Shown: positions 56,716-64,000, counted from the stretch's first letter. The stretch: 64,000 nt of DNA from Actinomadura alba (GCF_014323705.1 NZ_JABVEC010000002.1:434001-498000); one strand, 5' to 3'. Notes: generated by a model from the letters alone, not told the origin. A program made the numbers and translations.

Positions 56716-57621
56716 ATGCGGGTACAGTTCGTTCTCCAGGAGATCTGGATCGGTCTCCGCCGGAACCTCACGATGTCGATCTCTCTCGTCATCACCGTCG
56801 CGATCGCGATGGCACTCTTCGGCACCGGCCTGCTCATCAACAAGCAGGTCTCGAACTCCACGAACTACTGGTACGACAAGATCGAAGTCTCGATCTTCAT
56901 GTGCACCAAGACCAGCTCCAACACCAGCTGCAACAAGGCCGACGCGACCCAGGAGCAGAAGAACACGATCAAGTCCGACCTGGAGAAGCTTCCGCAGGTC
57001 TCCGCGGTCGAGTACGAGAGCAAGGACGCGGCGTTCGCGCGGTTCAAGGACCAGTTCTCCAGCACGCCCGGCATGGTGCAGAGCACCAAGGCCGGTGACA
57101 TCCCCGACTCGTTCCGGGTGCGGCTGAAGAATCCGGAGGAGTACAAGTCGGTCTCCAGCGCCATGCTCGGCCGGCCGGGCGTGGATCAGGTGGTCAACGA
57201 GCAGGAGATCCTGAAGAAGTTCTTCCGGATCCTGAACGGCCTGCAGTGGGCCGCCCTGTTGATCGCCGGTATCCAGGTCATCGCGGCGGTGCTCATCGTC
57301 GGCAACACGATCCGGCTGTCGGCCTTCAACCGGCGCCGCGAGACCGGGATCATGCGGCTCGTCGGCTCGTCGAACATGTACATCCAACTGCCGTTCATCC
57401 TCGAGGGCGCCATCGCCGGCCTGGTCGGCGGCATCCTGGCGGCGTTCCTGCTGGTGCTCAGCAAGATCTTCCTGATCGATCGATTGCAGGGATCGTTGCA
57501 GTTCGCCAGTCAGCTGAGTTGGAGCTCGGTGGTCGGCATCATCATCTTCTCGGTCTGCGTCGGCGTCCTGCTGTGCGCGTTGGCCTCGTTCCTGACTCTG
57601 CGCAGGTACCTGAAGATCTGA
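56716..57621 (+). CDS. ftsX: Cell division membrane protein FtsX
   Basis: The membrane partner of FtsE, 301 residues and four transmembrane helices. The first (MSISLVITVAIAMALFGTGL, about 20-40) is followed by a large extracytoplasmic loop carrying a Cys pair (CTKTSSNTSC) as in mycobacterial FtsX. Three C-terminal helices follow (LLIAGIQVIAAVLIVGN, LVGGILAAFLLVLS, VVGIIIFSVCVGVLL). FtsX loops bind NlpC/P60 or M23 hydrolases. None is encoded here, since ftsX is followed directly by smpB. Confidence 0.96.
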   Translation: MRVQFVLQEIWIGLRRNLTMSISLVITVAIAMALFGTGLLINKQVSNSTNYWYDKIEVSIFMCTKTSSNTSCNKADATQEQKNTIKSDLEKLPQVSAVEYESKDAAFARFKDQFSSTPGMVQSTKAGDIPDSFRVRLKNPEEYKSVSSAMLGRPGVDQVVNEQEILKKFFRILNGLQWAALLIAGIQVIAAVLIVGNTIRLSAFNRRRETGIMRLVGSSNMYIQLPFILEGAIAGLVGGILAAFLLVLSKIFLIDRLQGSLQFASQLSWSSVVGIIIFSVCVGVLLCALASFLTLRRYLKI

Positions 57622-57727
57622 TCCGCGTAGAATTCTGGCATGCTCGGGCTCACGGGCCGCGTGCCGTGCGGCCTGCTCGCCACGTTGCGGATGACTGTGC
57701 TGCCGACAAAACGCCGAGGCTGATCAA

Positions 57728-58219
57728 GTGCCACGTGAGACAGGACGCAAGCTGGTCGCGCAGAACAAGCGCGCCCGCTACGACTACCACATCGATGACA
57801 CCTGGGAAGCCGGCATGGTGCTCCAGGGCACCGAGGTGAAGTCGCTGCGAGCCGGACGGGCCTCGCTCGTCGACGGTTACGCCGTCGTGCGCGACGGTGA
57901 GGTGTGGCTGATGGGCGTGCACATTCCCGAGTACACGCAGGGCACGTGGACCAACCACGAACCGCGCCGCCCGCGGAAGCTGCTGCTCCATCGGCGTGAG
58001 ATCGGCCGCCTGATCGGCATGACCTCGGAACAGGGGCAGACGCTGATCCCGCTGTCCCTGTACTTCAAGGACGGCAAGGCCAAGGTCGAGATCGGACTCG
58101 GGCGCGGCAAGCGCTCCCACGACAAGCGCCAGGACATCGCGAAGCGCGAGGCCAAACGAGACATGGACCGGGCGATGCGCCATCGTTCGCGGCCCTCCTC
58201 CCGGCGCGCGGGGGCGTAG
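57728..58219 (+). CDS. smpB: SsrA-binding protein SmpB
   Basis: The tmRNA partner needed for trans-translation, 163 residues. Conserved segments: [77 protein letters not shown] and [14 protein letters not shown]. The basic C-terminal tail ([18 protein letters not shown]) is the decoding-site helix. The GTG start at 57728 is preceded by a weak GAGG. The tmRNA gene ssrA lies 2.4 kb downstream. The next gene starts two bases after the stop. Confidence 0.97.
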   Translation: MPRETGRKLVAQNKRARYDYHIDDTWEAGMVLQGTEVKSLRAGRASLVDGYAVVRDGEVWLMGVHIPEYTQGTWTNHEPRRPRKLLLHRREIGRLIGMTSEQGQTLIPLSLYFKDGKAKVEIGLGRGKRSHDKRQDIAKREAKRDMDRAMRHRSRPSSRRAGA

Positions 58220-58221
58220 GC

Positions 58222-60066
58222 ATGCGCTCGATGTTTCGCCGGGCGGTCTCGGCGGCTGTCTCGGCGCTGCTCGTGGGCACCACCGCCACGGCGTGCTTCG
58301 CCGAGCCCTCGGTGCTGCCGACCGTACGCGACTTCCTCATCGCCTGGCAGGTCGGCAACTACCAGGCGGCGGCCCGGCATACGACGGGGAACCCCGCCGC
58401 CGTACGCGCGGCTCTCGCCCAGATCACCGACCAGCTCGACGCCGCGTCGCTGAGGCTGCGGATGGGGCAGATCCGAAAGAAGGGCAACGAGGCCAACGCC
58501 CGCTTCGAGGTCAAGGTCGACCTCGGTGAGAACGGCGAGCCCTGGCAGTACCTCGGGCAGATGAACCTCCGCAGGATCGACGGCGAGTGGAAGGTCGTCT
58601 GGAGTCCCTCGATCGTTCATCCCGACCTCGGCGAGGGCGAGCGGCTCGCCATCGTGACCGAGTCGCCGCCGCGGGGCGAGGTACAGGCCGTCAACGGCGG
58701 CACGCTGCTGCAGACCGTGCGGGCCGACATCTTCGGTGTCTATCCCGGAGCCGTGCGGAACATCCCGCGGACGATCAATCAGCTGGCACGCGACACCCGG
58801 CTCGACTCGGAGCGGCTGATCGGCCGGGTGCGCTCGGCCCCCCCGAACGAGTTCCTGCCGCTCGTGACGTTGCAGCAGCCCCTCAATTACAACCTTGGGC
58901 TGAAGCTCCGGCGGATCGACGGCCTGGCCGTCCGCACGATCGATGCCGAGATCGCCCCCCGTGTGTCGGCCGAACTGGTCGGCCGGCTCGGGCCCGCGAC
59001 CTCCGCGCGGCTGCAGGAGGTCGGGGCGCCGTACCAGCCCGGTGACACGATCGGGGTCAGCGGGCTCCAGATGCTCTACCAGCGTCGGCTCGCGGGAATC
59101 CCGGCGGTCAAGGTCGTGATCGAGGACCGGGAGGGCAAGCAGGAGGTGCTGCGGGAGTGGCGAGGTCAGTCGAGCGCCCACGTCCGCACCACCCTGAAGA
59201 GCAGCGCGCAACTCAAGGCCGAGCGCACGCTGGCGCAGCTGAGGTTCCCGGCCTCACTGGTGGCGGTGCACCGGACCACCGGAGAGATCCTCGCGGTGGC
59301 CAATCACGGGACCGGCCAGGACAACCGGGCGATGGAGGGCAGCTACCCGCCGGGGCTCACCTTCGGCATCGTGTCCGCCGAGGCGCTGATGTTGAAGGGC
59401 ATGGGGGCGAACAAGCAGACGGACTGCCCGGCGACGACCAAGGTGGACGGCCAGACCTTCACCAACCCCGGTCCGGCCAGGGGCAAGTCGACCTTCCAGA
59501 TGAACTTCGCCTTCTCCTGCGCCACGACGCTGGCGTCGCTCAGCAAGTCCGTTGACACCGACACGCTGATGCGCGAGATCGACCGGTTCGGCGTCGGCAA
59601 GCAGTGGGGACTTCCGGTGCCGGCCTTCTCCGGCTCGGTGCCGCGGCCCAGGAACGACGCCGAGAAGGCCAACATCATGCTCGGGCAGGGCGGCGTGCGG
59701 GTCAGCCCGCTCACCATGGCTCTCGTGGCGGGGGCCGCCGACTCGGGCACCTGGCGTCCGCCGACGCTCCTGTCCGACCCCGCGGTGCCGCGGACGCTCC
59801 AGGCCCAGCCGCTCGAACCCGATGGATTCCAGGACCTGCGCCTGCTGACCCGGCGGTCGGTCTTCCAGGGCACCGCGAAGGCCGCCAGGGTCCCGGGCGG
59901 CGCCACGGTGTACGGCGTCTCCGCGGCGGTCAACTACACCGACGGCGGGCAGCAGAAGACGGTGTCGTGGTTCGTGGGGTCTCAGGGCGAATACGCCTTC
60001 GCGATCGCCATCGAGGGCAAGGCGTCCGCCGCGCAGCTCGCCCGGCGCTTCCTGACACTGCCCTGA
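58222..60066 (+). CDS. Penicillin-binding-protein-like lipoprotein with degenerate transpeptidase motifs
   Basis: A 614-residue exported protein with a probable lipobox TATAC (Cys25). An NTF2-like MecA_N domain spans about 35-140 (VRDFLIAWQVGNYQAAA). A dimerisation/linker region and a transpeptidase fold (about 330-614) follow. The active-site motifs are lost. SxxK is LTFG (379-382) in the context YPPGLTFG, where active enzymes have YPPGSTFK. SxN is SCA (432-434). KTG is replaced by a GATVYG stretch near 560-565. It should not acylate penicillin. It is coupled to smpB by a two-base gap. Confidence 0.9.
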   Translation: MRSMFRRAVSAAVSALLVGTTATACFAEPSVLPTVRDFLIAWQVGNYQAAARHTTGNPAAVRAALAQITDQLDAASLRLRMGQIRKKGNEANARFEVKVDLGENGEPWQYLGQMNLRRIDGEWKVVWSPSIVHPDLGEGERLAIVTESPPRGEVQAVNGGTLLQTVRADIFGVYPGAVRNIPRTINQLARDTRLDSERLIGRVRSAPPNEFLPLVTLQQPLNYNLGLKLRRIDGLAVRTIDAEIAPRVSAELVGRLGPATSARLQEVGAPYQPGDTIGVSGLQMLYQRRLAGIPAVKVVIEDREGKQEVLREWRGQSSAHVRTTLKSSAQLKAERTLAQLRFPASLVAVHRTTGEILAVANHGTGQDNRAMEGSYPPGLTFGIVSAEALMLKGMGANKQTDCPATTKVDGQTFTNPGPARGKSTFQMNFAFSCATTLASLSKSVDTDTLMREIDRFGVGKQWGLPVPAFSGSVPRPRNDAEKANIMLGQGGVRVSPLTMALVAGAADSGTWRPPTLLSDPAVPRTLQAQPLEPDGFQDLRLLTRRSVFQGTAKAARVPGGATVYGVSAAVNYTDGGQQKTVSWFVGSQGEYAFAIAIEGKASAAQLARRFLTLP

Positions 60067-60069
60067 GCG

Positions 60070-60105
60070 CGCCCTGACCCGCGAAAACCCCATGCTCGCA
60101 GGGCG
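60070..60105 (+). terminator. Weak hairpin after the PBP-like gene
   Basis: Arms CGCCCTG (60070-60076) and CAGGGCG (60099-60105) are perfectly complementary with a 22-base loop, starting three bases after the stop. The stem is short and no T-run follows. Confidence 0.4.
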
Positions 60106-60150
60106 TTGCGGCAGCTCGTTACCGTTTTGTAATTCCTTTACCCGAGGGTC

Positions 60151-60180
60151 GCAACCTTCGAGGGGCATCCGGACGTCTTA
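60151..60180 (+). promoter_or_regulatory. SigE-type ECF promoter of a candidate small RNA
   Basis: GCAACC (60151-60156) and CGTCTTA (60174-60180) are separated by 17 bases, matching the Streptomyces SigE (envelope-stress ECF sigma) pattern. The predicted start, about base 187, coincides with the first base of a strong stem-loop. Confidence 0.6.
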
Positions 60181-60186
60181 AAGAGT

Positions 60187-60336
60187 GACTGAGCTTCCGC
60201 TTGGGGGGTTGCGGACTCAGTCGCCGTGATGAGACCAGAGCCTCGTCTCGGGGGAGGCTCTGCCGTCCGGACCGGCCCGACCCTGCCGGTCGGCCCCGGG
60301 GGTGCGATTACGCGCCCCCGGGGCTCTTCTTTTCTT
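60187..60336 (+). ncRNA. Candidate small RNA, four hairpins with intrinsic terminator
   Basis: About 150 bases with no supported open frame. Hairpin 1 (60187-60222) has a stem GACTGAG...CTCAGTC plus TCCGC/GCGGA, with a loop containing six consecutive G. Hairpin 2 (60236-60262) has a 9-bp stem CAGAGCCTC/GAGGCTCTG. Hairpin 3 (60270-60291) has a 7-bp stem GACCGGC/GCCGGTC. Hairpin 4 (60293-60324) is a 14-bp GC stem with ATTA loop followed by TCTTCTTTTCTT, an unusually good intrinsic terminator for this genome. A SigE-type promoter lies at the right distance upstream. On the opposite strand the loops would be C-rich, reminiscent of the actinobacterial 6C RNA, so strand is not fully certain. Confidence 0.65.
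60293..60336 (+). terminator. Strong intrinsic terminator of the candidate small RNA
   Basis: Stem arms 60293-60306 and 60311-60324 pair over 14 bases with one G-U, around an ATTA loop. A T/C-rich tail (60325-60336) follows. The T-run points to the + strand. Confidence 0.85.
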
Positions 60337-60348
60337 GGTTCTTCGTCT

Positions 60349-60463
60349 CGGTCCGCTCGCCTGGCGGCTCGCGGACCGTGTCGAATCACGTGCTCGCTGC
60401 TCATCCCGCGTTGGTGCGCCTTCGGCGCGTGGTGCGGGATCTGCGGTCAGGCGCCTTCGGCGC
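60349..60463. repeat. Cluster of inverted repeats upstream of ssrA
   Basis: CGGTCCGC/GCGGACCG (60349-60356, 60371-60378) is followed by a nested element, ATCCCGC/GCGGGAT (60403-60409, 60434-60440) enclosing GCGCCTTCGGCGC (60416-60428). A second copy of GCGCCTTCGGCGC lies at 60451-60463. No open frame is supported. It could be part of a structured leader or a mobile palindrome. Confidence 0.55.
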
Positions 60464-60561
60464 GAAGGGCAGGGGCAGCTTGCAGTGGCGGGCCGCCGTC
60501 CACCTGGCCGTGGAAGGACTGCCCGGAGGGCGGGCGCCTTCAGCTGCGGCCGGGAATCTCG

Positions 60562-60591
60562 TTGGCGGCGCGCCCGTTGACCATGTACGGT
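60562..60591 (+). promoter_or_regulatory. Likely promoter of ssrA
   Basis: TTGGCG (60562-60567) and TACGGT (60586-60591) with an 18-base spacer resemble a housekeeping promoter. It would give a precursor with a leader of about 35 bases, to be removed by RNase P. Confidence 0.45.
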
Positions 60592-60634
60592 GAGGAAATG
60601 TGGGCGTTCAGGCGTCCGGTTGACAACTCAACAT

Positions 60635-61003
60635 GGGGGTGACTGGCTTCGACTTCGGTGGTCGAGTCAGGTGAAGCGGGTCGAGGGTTGCGGTTACGAC
60701 CTCGTTAATCCTGTGATCGCAAAACAACAAGTGCCAACACTAAGCGCACTGAGTTCGCCCTCGCCGCCTGAGGCGAGTAGCGACTCTGTCAGCCCGGGAG
60801 CGTCTCCGACCCGGGGTCTGGCATCGTAAGGAGACTCAACCTGCCGATCCGGTCGCGGGACTGGTAGGGAAACCCAACAGCGACTGAGCCCGTCGGCGAC
60901 TTGCCTGCGTGAGTGCCGGGGCTGAGAAAACGATCAGCAGGCTGCACCCGGAGAAGCCCTGTATCACTATCGAAGGACGCGGGTTCGATTCCCGCCACCT
61001 CCA
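60635..61003 (+). ncRNA. ssrA: Transfer-messenger RNA (tmRNA)
   Basis: Rescues stalled ribosomes with SmpB and tags the nascent chain for proteolysis. The 5' end GGGGGTGACTGGCTTCGACT forms the acceptor stem with CACCTCC at 60996-61002, and the discriminator A is 61003; CCA is not encoded. A T-arm GCGGG-TTCGATT-CCCGC is intact. The tag frame at 60733-60771 reads ANTKRTEFALAA then TGA, with resume codon GCC. The length (369 bases plus CCA) is normal. A smpB gene lies upstream on the same strand and a perfect hairpin terminator follows. Confidence 0.96.
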
Positions 61004-61019
61004 CGAACGTGTGACGCGT

Positions 61020-61046
61020 GTGCCCACAGGCTTTGCCTGTGGGCAC
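61020..61046 (+). terminator. Terminator of ssrA
   Basis: A perfect 12-bp stem, GTGCCCACAGGC with GCCTGTGGGCAC, and a TTT loop, 16 bases after the tmRNA 3' end. It is followed by GCTTTCGTTTCGG, a partial T-rich tail. Confidence 0.9.
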
Positions 61047-61098
61047 GCTTTCGTTTCGGTCATGTCTGCCAAGGGGGACGACCCCTGGAACCCCCGAT

Positions 61099-61117
61099 GC
61101 GGGGGCTTCGCCCCCGC
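61099..61117. repeat. GC-rich hairpin downstream of ssrA
   Basis: GCGGGGGC and GCCCCCGC form a perfect 8-bp stem with loop TTC, within a GGGGGACGACCCC-type context. This resembles the repetitive palindromic elements often seen between actinobacterial genes. It may be a second terminator. Confidence 0.6.
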
Positions 61118-61139
61118 GCCACCACGGCGCAGACCCACG

Positions 61140-61320
61140 TCGGCCCTGCTCTCAAGCGCCCCCCTGGAACTCCTCACCACGCGTCGCATGGTCGCCGCCG
61201 AACTGCCGCCGTCCACCAAACCGAGCCGTGAGACCCGACCCGCTACCGGATCGACGACCTGTACCTGCGCTTCCGGCTCTCCTTCGTCGGCCCCCGGCAT
61301 CCCCCCGTTGAACGAGGTCG
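61140..61320 (+). pseudogene. Frameshifted remnant of a DUF234-type AAA ATPase
   Basis: Two adjacent frames together spell the conserved C-terminal region of DUF234 (archaeal-type ATPase) proteins. Frame one gives LELLTTRRMVAAELPPSTKPSRETR. After a 5-bp tandem duplication (ACCCG at 61233-61237 and 61238-61242), frame two continues YRIDDLYLRFRLSFVGP and VERGRGDRVL. In intact homologues this reads on as SRETRYRIxDPYLRFW. The ATPase domain is missing upstream and similarity fades after about 61320, so this is a truncated, frameshifted relic. Its position beside ssrA, a frequent integration site, hints at an old insertion. Confidence 0.65.
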
Positions 61321-61729
61321 TGGCGACCGCGTCCTGCGTGCCGCCGGAGATCGCCGGCTGGGCAATGGCGTTTCTCTCGTCGTCAGCGGACTTTGGTTTT
61401 GTTTGAGCAGAAGTTTGTCGGCTCTGCCCGGAACTTTCGCGTAAGAGACTCTATCTTTGGCTGACTCGCGGCTATAAGATCCGCGCTAGAACTTGGACCG
61501 AGCCAGTCGCTCACCAGCGATCCCGGTGAGCGCTGAGGCGCAGCTCGGCGTATCGGACACACGGCCCCCCACGACAGCGACCGACCACCCTCTGCCTCCC
61601 CTTCGGGCATACCGGCGCATCGCGCCGACCACACCCCTCCCTTCCTCCCCTTCTCCCCACCCCTTCCTTCCCGACCGGACCGTCTCCGTACGACGGCCCG
61701 TCAGTCGGGCGTACCCCCGAGGAGGTTCC
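61321..61729. other. Gene-free region before the secreted sugar dehydrogenase
   Basis: About 400 bases with no supported gene. It starts with an unusually AT-rich patch (61385-61480). It then carries a 39-base polypyrimidine tract at 61634-61672 with a single A, and ends with a GAGGAGG ribosome site at 61719-61725. It probably contains the promoter and leader of the next gene. Confidence 0.5.
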
Positions 61730-64000
61730 ATGCGCACACGCCTCCGCCGCCGCCTCATCGCATTCGTCGGGCTGCTCGCACTCATGGGCAGCGCGCTCAT
61801 CGGCACGGCATCGGCATCCGCCCCCCAGGCGGCCGCGGCCGCGCCAGACAGCGACGGCATTCAGTACAGAGTCTTGGTCTTCACGAAATCCACAGGCGGA
61901 GACACTGCGGTGACCGCCGCCGGTGTCACCGCTATCAGGCGGCTCGGTGAGCAGCTCCGCTTTGCGGTCCAGGTGACCGACGATGCCCGCAAGTTCGACC
62001 AGGAGCACCTCAAGAAGTACCGCGCCGTCGTCTTCCTCAACACCAGCGGCGACGTGCTCACCACCGCCCAGCAGAACGCCTTCGAGGCGTACTACCGCGC
62101 GGGCGGCGGCTTCGTCGGCATCGGCTCGGCGATCGACGCCCAGCCCAGCTGGCAGTTCCTCTCCGACGTGCTCGGCACCCGCGCCGCGGGCCGGACCGAT
62201 GTCCAGCAGGGCACCATCAAGGTCGCCGACCGCGTCCACGATGCGTCGAAGAACCTGCCCGAGTACTGGACCCGGTCGGACGCCTGGTACAACTTCAAGG
62301 CCAACGTCCGAGGCAAGAGCCACGTGCTCGCCACCGTCGTCGAGGACCCGTTCGAGTCCCAGCCGGGGGGCAACACGGTCACCGGCATCTCCGGCGGCAC
62401 GATGGGCGCCGACCACCCGGTCACCTGGTGCAAGGACTATCAGGGCGGCCGCTCGTTCTACACCGCGCTCGGCAACACGGTGGCCGGCTTCAGCGAGGCC
62501 AACCTGCGCGCGCACCTCGGCGGCGCCATCAAGTGGGCGGCCGGCCAGGCCGACCCGGTCTACTCCGACTGCGGCGCGACCGTGCTCGCCAACTACCAGC
62601 AGACGGCGGTCGCGCTTCCACCGAACGTTAGCGAGCCGGTCGGCTTCGACGTCCTGCCCGACGACCGGATCCTCCAGACCGACCGCCGCGGCGGCGTCCG
62701 GCTGCACGACCCCAAGTCGAACAAGACCACCGTGCTCGCGAACATCCCGGTCTACCAGGCCAGCGAGGACGGCATGTACGGGCCGGGGATCGACAGCGAC
62801 TTCAAGACCAACCGCTGGGTCTACCTCTACTACGCACCGCCCACCGTGAAGGACGTGAAGCTGTCGACCGGCGAGATCGTCACACAGACGACTCCGACGG
62901 CGAACGCGCCGAACACCGGGGACTCGCCGGCGACCTGGGATCCCTGGGTCGGATACTTCCAGCTCTCCCGCTTCAAGTTCGTCGATGCCACCGCGGACGA
63001 GCCGGCGCACCTCGACGTCGCGTCCGAGCAGGAGATCATGCGTGTTCCGGTCAACCGCGGCGCCTGCTGCCATGTCGCGGGCGACATCGACTTCGACTCG
63101 CAGGACAACCTGTGGATGGTCACCGGCGATGACACCCCGGCCGGGGGCGGCAACTCCGGTGGCTTCGGTCCCTTCAACGACATGCTGACCACGACCGGGC
63201 AGCTCAACGCCCCGCACGTCGACGCTCGCCGCTCGTCGCTGAACACCAACGACCTGCGCGGCAAGGTGCTGCGCATCTCGGTCAAGGACGGCGACATCGC
63301 CTCCGGTGAACAGAACGACTTCGGCGGCGCCTACACCGTCCCTGCGGGCAACCTCTTCCCCGTCGGCAAGGACAAGACCCGTCCGGAGGTCTACGCGATG
63401 GGCTTCCGGAACCCGTTCCGGATCCAGGTCGACGACAAGGGCGTCGCGTACGTCACCGACTACTCGCCCGACTCGCAGACCCCGCAGAACTTCCGCGGGC
63501 CCGCTGGGACCGGCCGGGTCGAGATCGTTCGCAAGCCGGCGAACTACGGCTGGCCGCTGTGCTACCGGACGGACCTGCCGTACTACCGCTGGAACTTCAA
63601 CACCTCAACGCCGCTGGACAGTCCGCCGCAGGCGTTCGAGTGCGACAACCCGGACCGCGGACCGCAGAACAACTCGAGATGGAACCTGTCCGGCGGGCCC
63701 ACCGTCGAGCCCGGCCTCGAATACGGCCCGCCGATCACCAACCCCGACGTCTGGTACTCGTACACACCCGAGAACCGGGCGGACAACCCGATCGGTACGC
63801 CGTGCTTCGCCTACTACAACGGCTCCGGCGCCACCACCTGCCCGCGGCTGTTCCCCGAGCTCGGCACCGGCGGTGTCGGCCCGCACGGCGCGGCGACGTA
63901 CCGCTACGACCCGAAGAACCCCGATCCGACGAAGTTCCCGCCGTACTACGACAAGGCGGTCTTCTTCGGCGAGTTCACCCGGGACACGCTGCGCGAGATC
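61730..64000 (+). CDS. Secreted ThuA domain / PQQ-type sugar dehydrogenase fusion, 3' end outside window
   Basis: At least 757 residues, still open at the window edge. A Sec signal peptide (basic MRTRLRRRL, hydrophobic core, cleavage near ASASA) is followed by a ThuA-like domain at about 45-270 (VLVFTKSTGG, RAVVFLNTSGDVLT, GGGFVGIGSAID, MGADHPVTWCKDY). A six-bladed propeller of the glucose/sorbosone dehydrogenase family begins near 300 (EPVGFDVLPDDRILQTDRRGGV, GLEFD-like GDIDFDSQDNLWMVTGDD, LRGKVLRI, YAMGFRNPFRI). Such proteins usually end in carbohydrate-binding or PKD modules. ATG 61730 has a strong GAGGAGG. Predicted role: extracellular glycan oxidation. Confidence 0.88.
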   Translation, partial: MRTRLRRRLIAFVGLLALMGSALIGTASASAPQAAAAAPDSDGIQYRVLVFTKSTGGDTAVTAAGVTAIRRLGEQLRFAVQVTDDARKFDQEHLKKYRAVVFLNTSGDVLTTAQQNAFEAYYRAGGGFVGIGSAIDAQPSWQFLSDVLGTRAAGRTDVQQGTIKVADRVHDASKNLPEYWTRSDAWYNFKANVRGKSHVLATVVEDPFESQPGGNTVTGISGGTMGADHPVTWCKDYQGGRSFYTALGNTVAGFSEANLRAHLGGAIKWAAGQADPVYSDCGATVLANYQQTAVALPPNVSEPVGFDVLPDDRILQTDRRGGVRLHDPKSNKTTVLANIPVYQASEDGMYGPGIDSDFKTNRWVYLYYAPPTVKDVKLSTGEIVTQTTPTANAPNTGDSPATWDPWVGYFQLSRFKFVDATADEPAHLDVASEQEIMRVPVNRGACCHVAGDIDFDSQDNLWMVTGDDTPAGGGNSGGFGPFNDMLTTTGQLNAPHVDARRSSLNTNDLRGKVLRISVKDGDIASGEQNDFGGAYTVPAGNLFPVGKDKTRPEVYAMGFRNPFRIQVDDKGVAYVTDYSPDSQTPQNFRGPAGTGRVEIVRKPANYGWPLCYRTDLPYYRWNFNTSTPLDSPPQAFECDNPDRGPQNNSRWNLSGGPTVEPGLEYGPPITNPDVWYSYTPENRADNPIGTPCFAYYNGSGATTCPRLFPELGTGGVGPHGAATYRYDPKNPDPTKFPPYYDKAVFFGEFTRDTLREI

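Noticed and set aside
60733..60829. Protein-coding frame inside the tmRNA starting at the GCAAAACAAC region
   Set aside because: The long frame there is out of register with the tag. The true tag frame is GCC AAC ACT AAG, ending FALAA and a TGA.
61511..63217. 568-codon - strand frame opposite the ThuA/sugar dehydrogenase gene
   Set aside because: Antisense shadow; the + strand frame has a signal peptide, two domains and a strong ribosome site.

Overview
The window is 64 kb of high-GC DNA that looks like ordinary chromosome from a filamentous actinobacterium. Supporting signs are extreme GC bias at third codon positions, frequent GTG starts, an mtrA-mtrB-lpqB block next to MoxR/DUF58 genes and ahcY, secA with a C-terminal SEC-C motif, a 1.6-kDa-scale (about 1,640-residue) glutamate dehydrogenase, and ftsE-ftsX-smpB followed by ssrA. 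The tmRNA tag reads ANTKRTEFALAA, one residue from the tag I recall for Thermobifida, so a Streptosporangiales-type organism is my best guess (inference). No integrase, transposase, CRISPR array, tRNA or secondary-metabolite cluster is visible.

Layout. 1-5.0 kb: a tight + strand oxidoreductase operon (aldehyde dehydrogenase, 3-hydroxyisobutyrate dehydrogenase-like, iron alcohol dehydrogenase, succinate-semialdehyde dehydrogenase-like), probably for a C4 hydroxy-acid or amine-derived aldehyde. 5.1-8.8 kb: an unknown protein and two tandem S-adenosylhomocysteinases, then a divergent MerR regulator with a palindromic operator. 9.4-14.8 kb: a five-gene translationally coupled MoxR/DUF58/DUF4350/DUF4129/membrane-protein operon on the - strand. 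15.3-24.2 kb: mtrA-mtrB-lpqB, comF-like, hpf, a NarL-type regulator, a YcaQ-like glycosylase and a small membrane protein. 24.4-28.0 kb: secA and an Rv3235-family protein.

28.1-39.7 kb is an amino-sugar and peptidoglycan salvage island: GntR regulator, nagA, SIS-domain deaminase, ptsH, ptsI, a lipoprotein, lipoprotein NagZ, a HAD hydrolase, murQ, a MurR/RpiR regulator and a BadF-type sugar kinase. Together they can plausibly take muropeptide sugars to fructose-6-phosphate. Two clear inverted-repeat operators sit in the two divergent promoter regions.

39.8-55.8 kb: DUF6912-like protein, pruA, a HAD protein that has lost its nucleophile, acetoacetyl-CoA synthetase, a Ser/Thr kinase with a His-rich juxtamembrane linker, NAD-glutamate dehydrogenase, two paralogous lipoproteins, prfB and a small zinc-ribbon membrane protein. 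55.9-61.0 kb: ftsE, ftsX, smpB, a penicillin-binding-protein-like lipoprotein with all catalytic motifs degenerated, a strong candidate small RNA (SigE-type promoter, four hairpins, intrinsic terminator), and ssrA (tmRNA). Downstream of ssrA lies a frameshifted remnant of a DUF234-type ATPase. The window ends inside a secreted ThuA/sugar-dehydrogenase protein.

The most interesting items are the candidate small RNA at 60187-60336, the dead transpeptidase beside smpB, the nucleophile-less HAD protein, the complete peptidoglycan-sugar salvage set with its operators, and the pseudogene at the ssrA 3' side.
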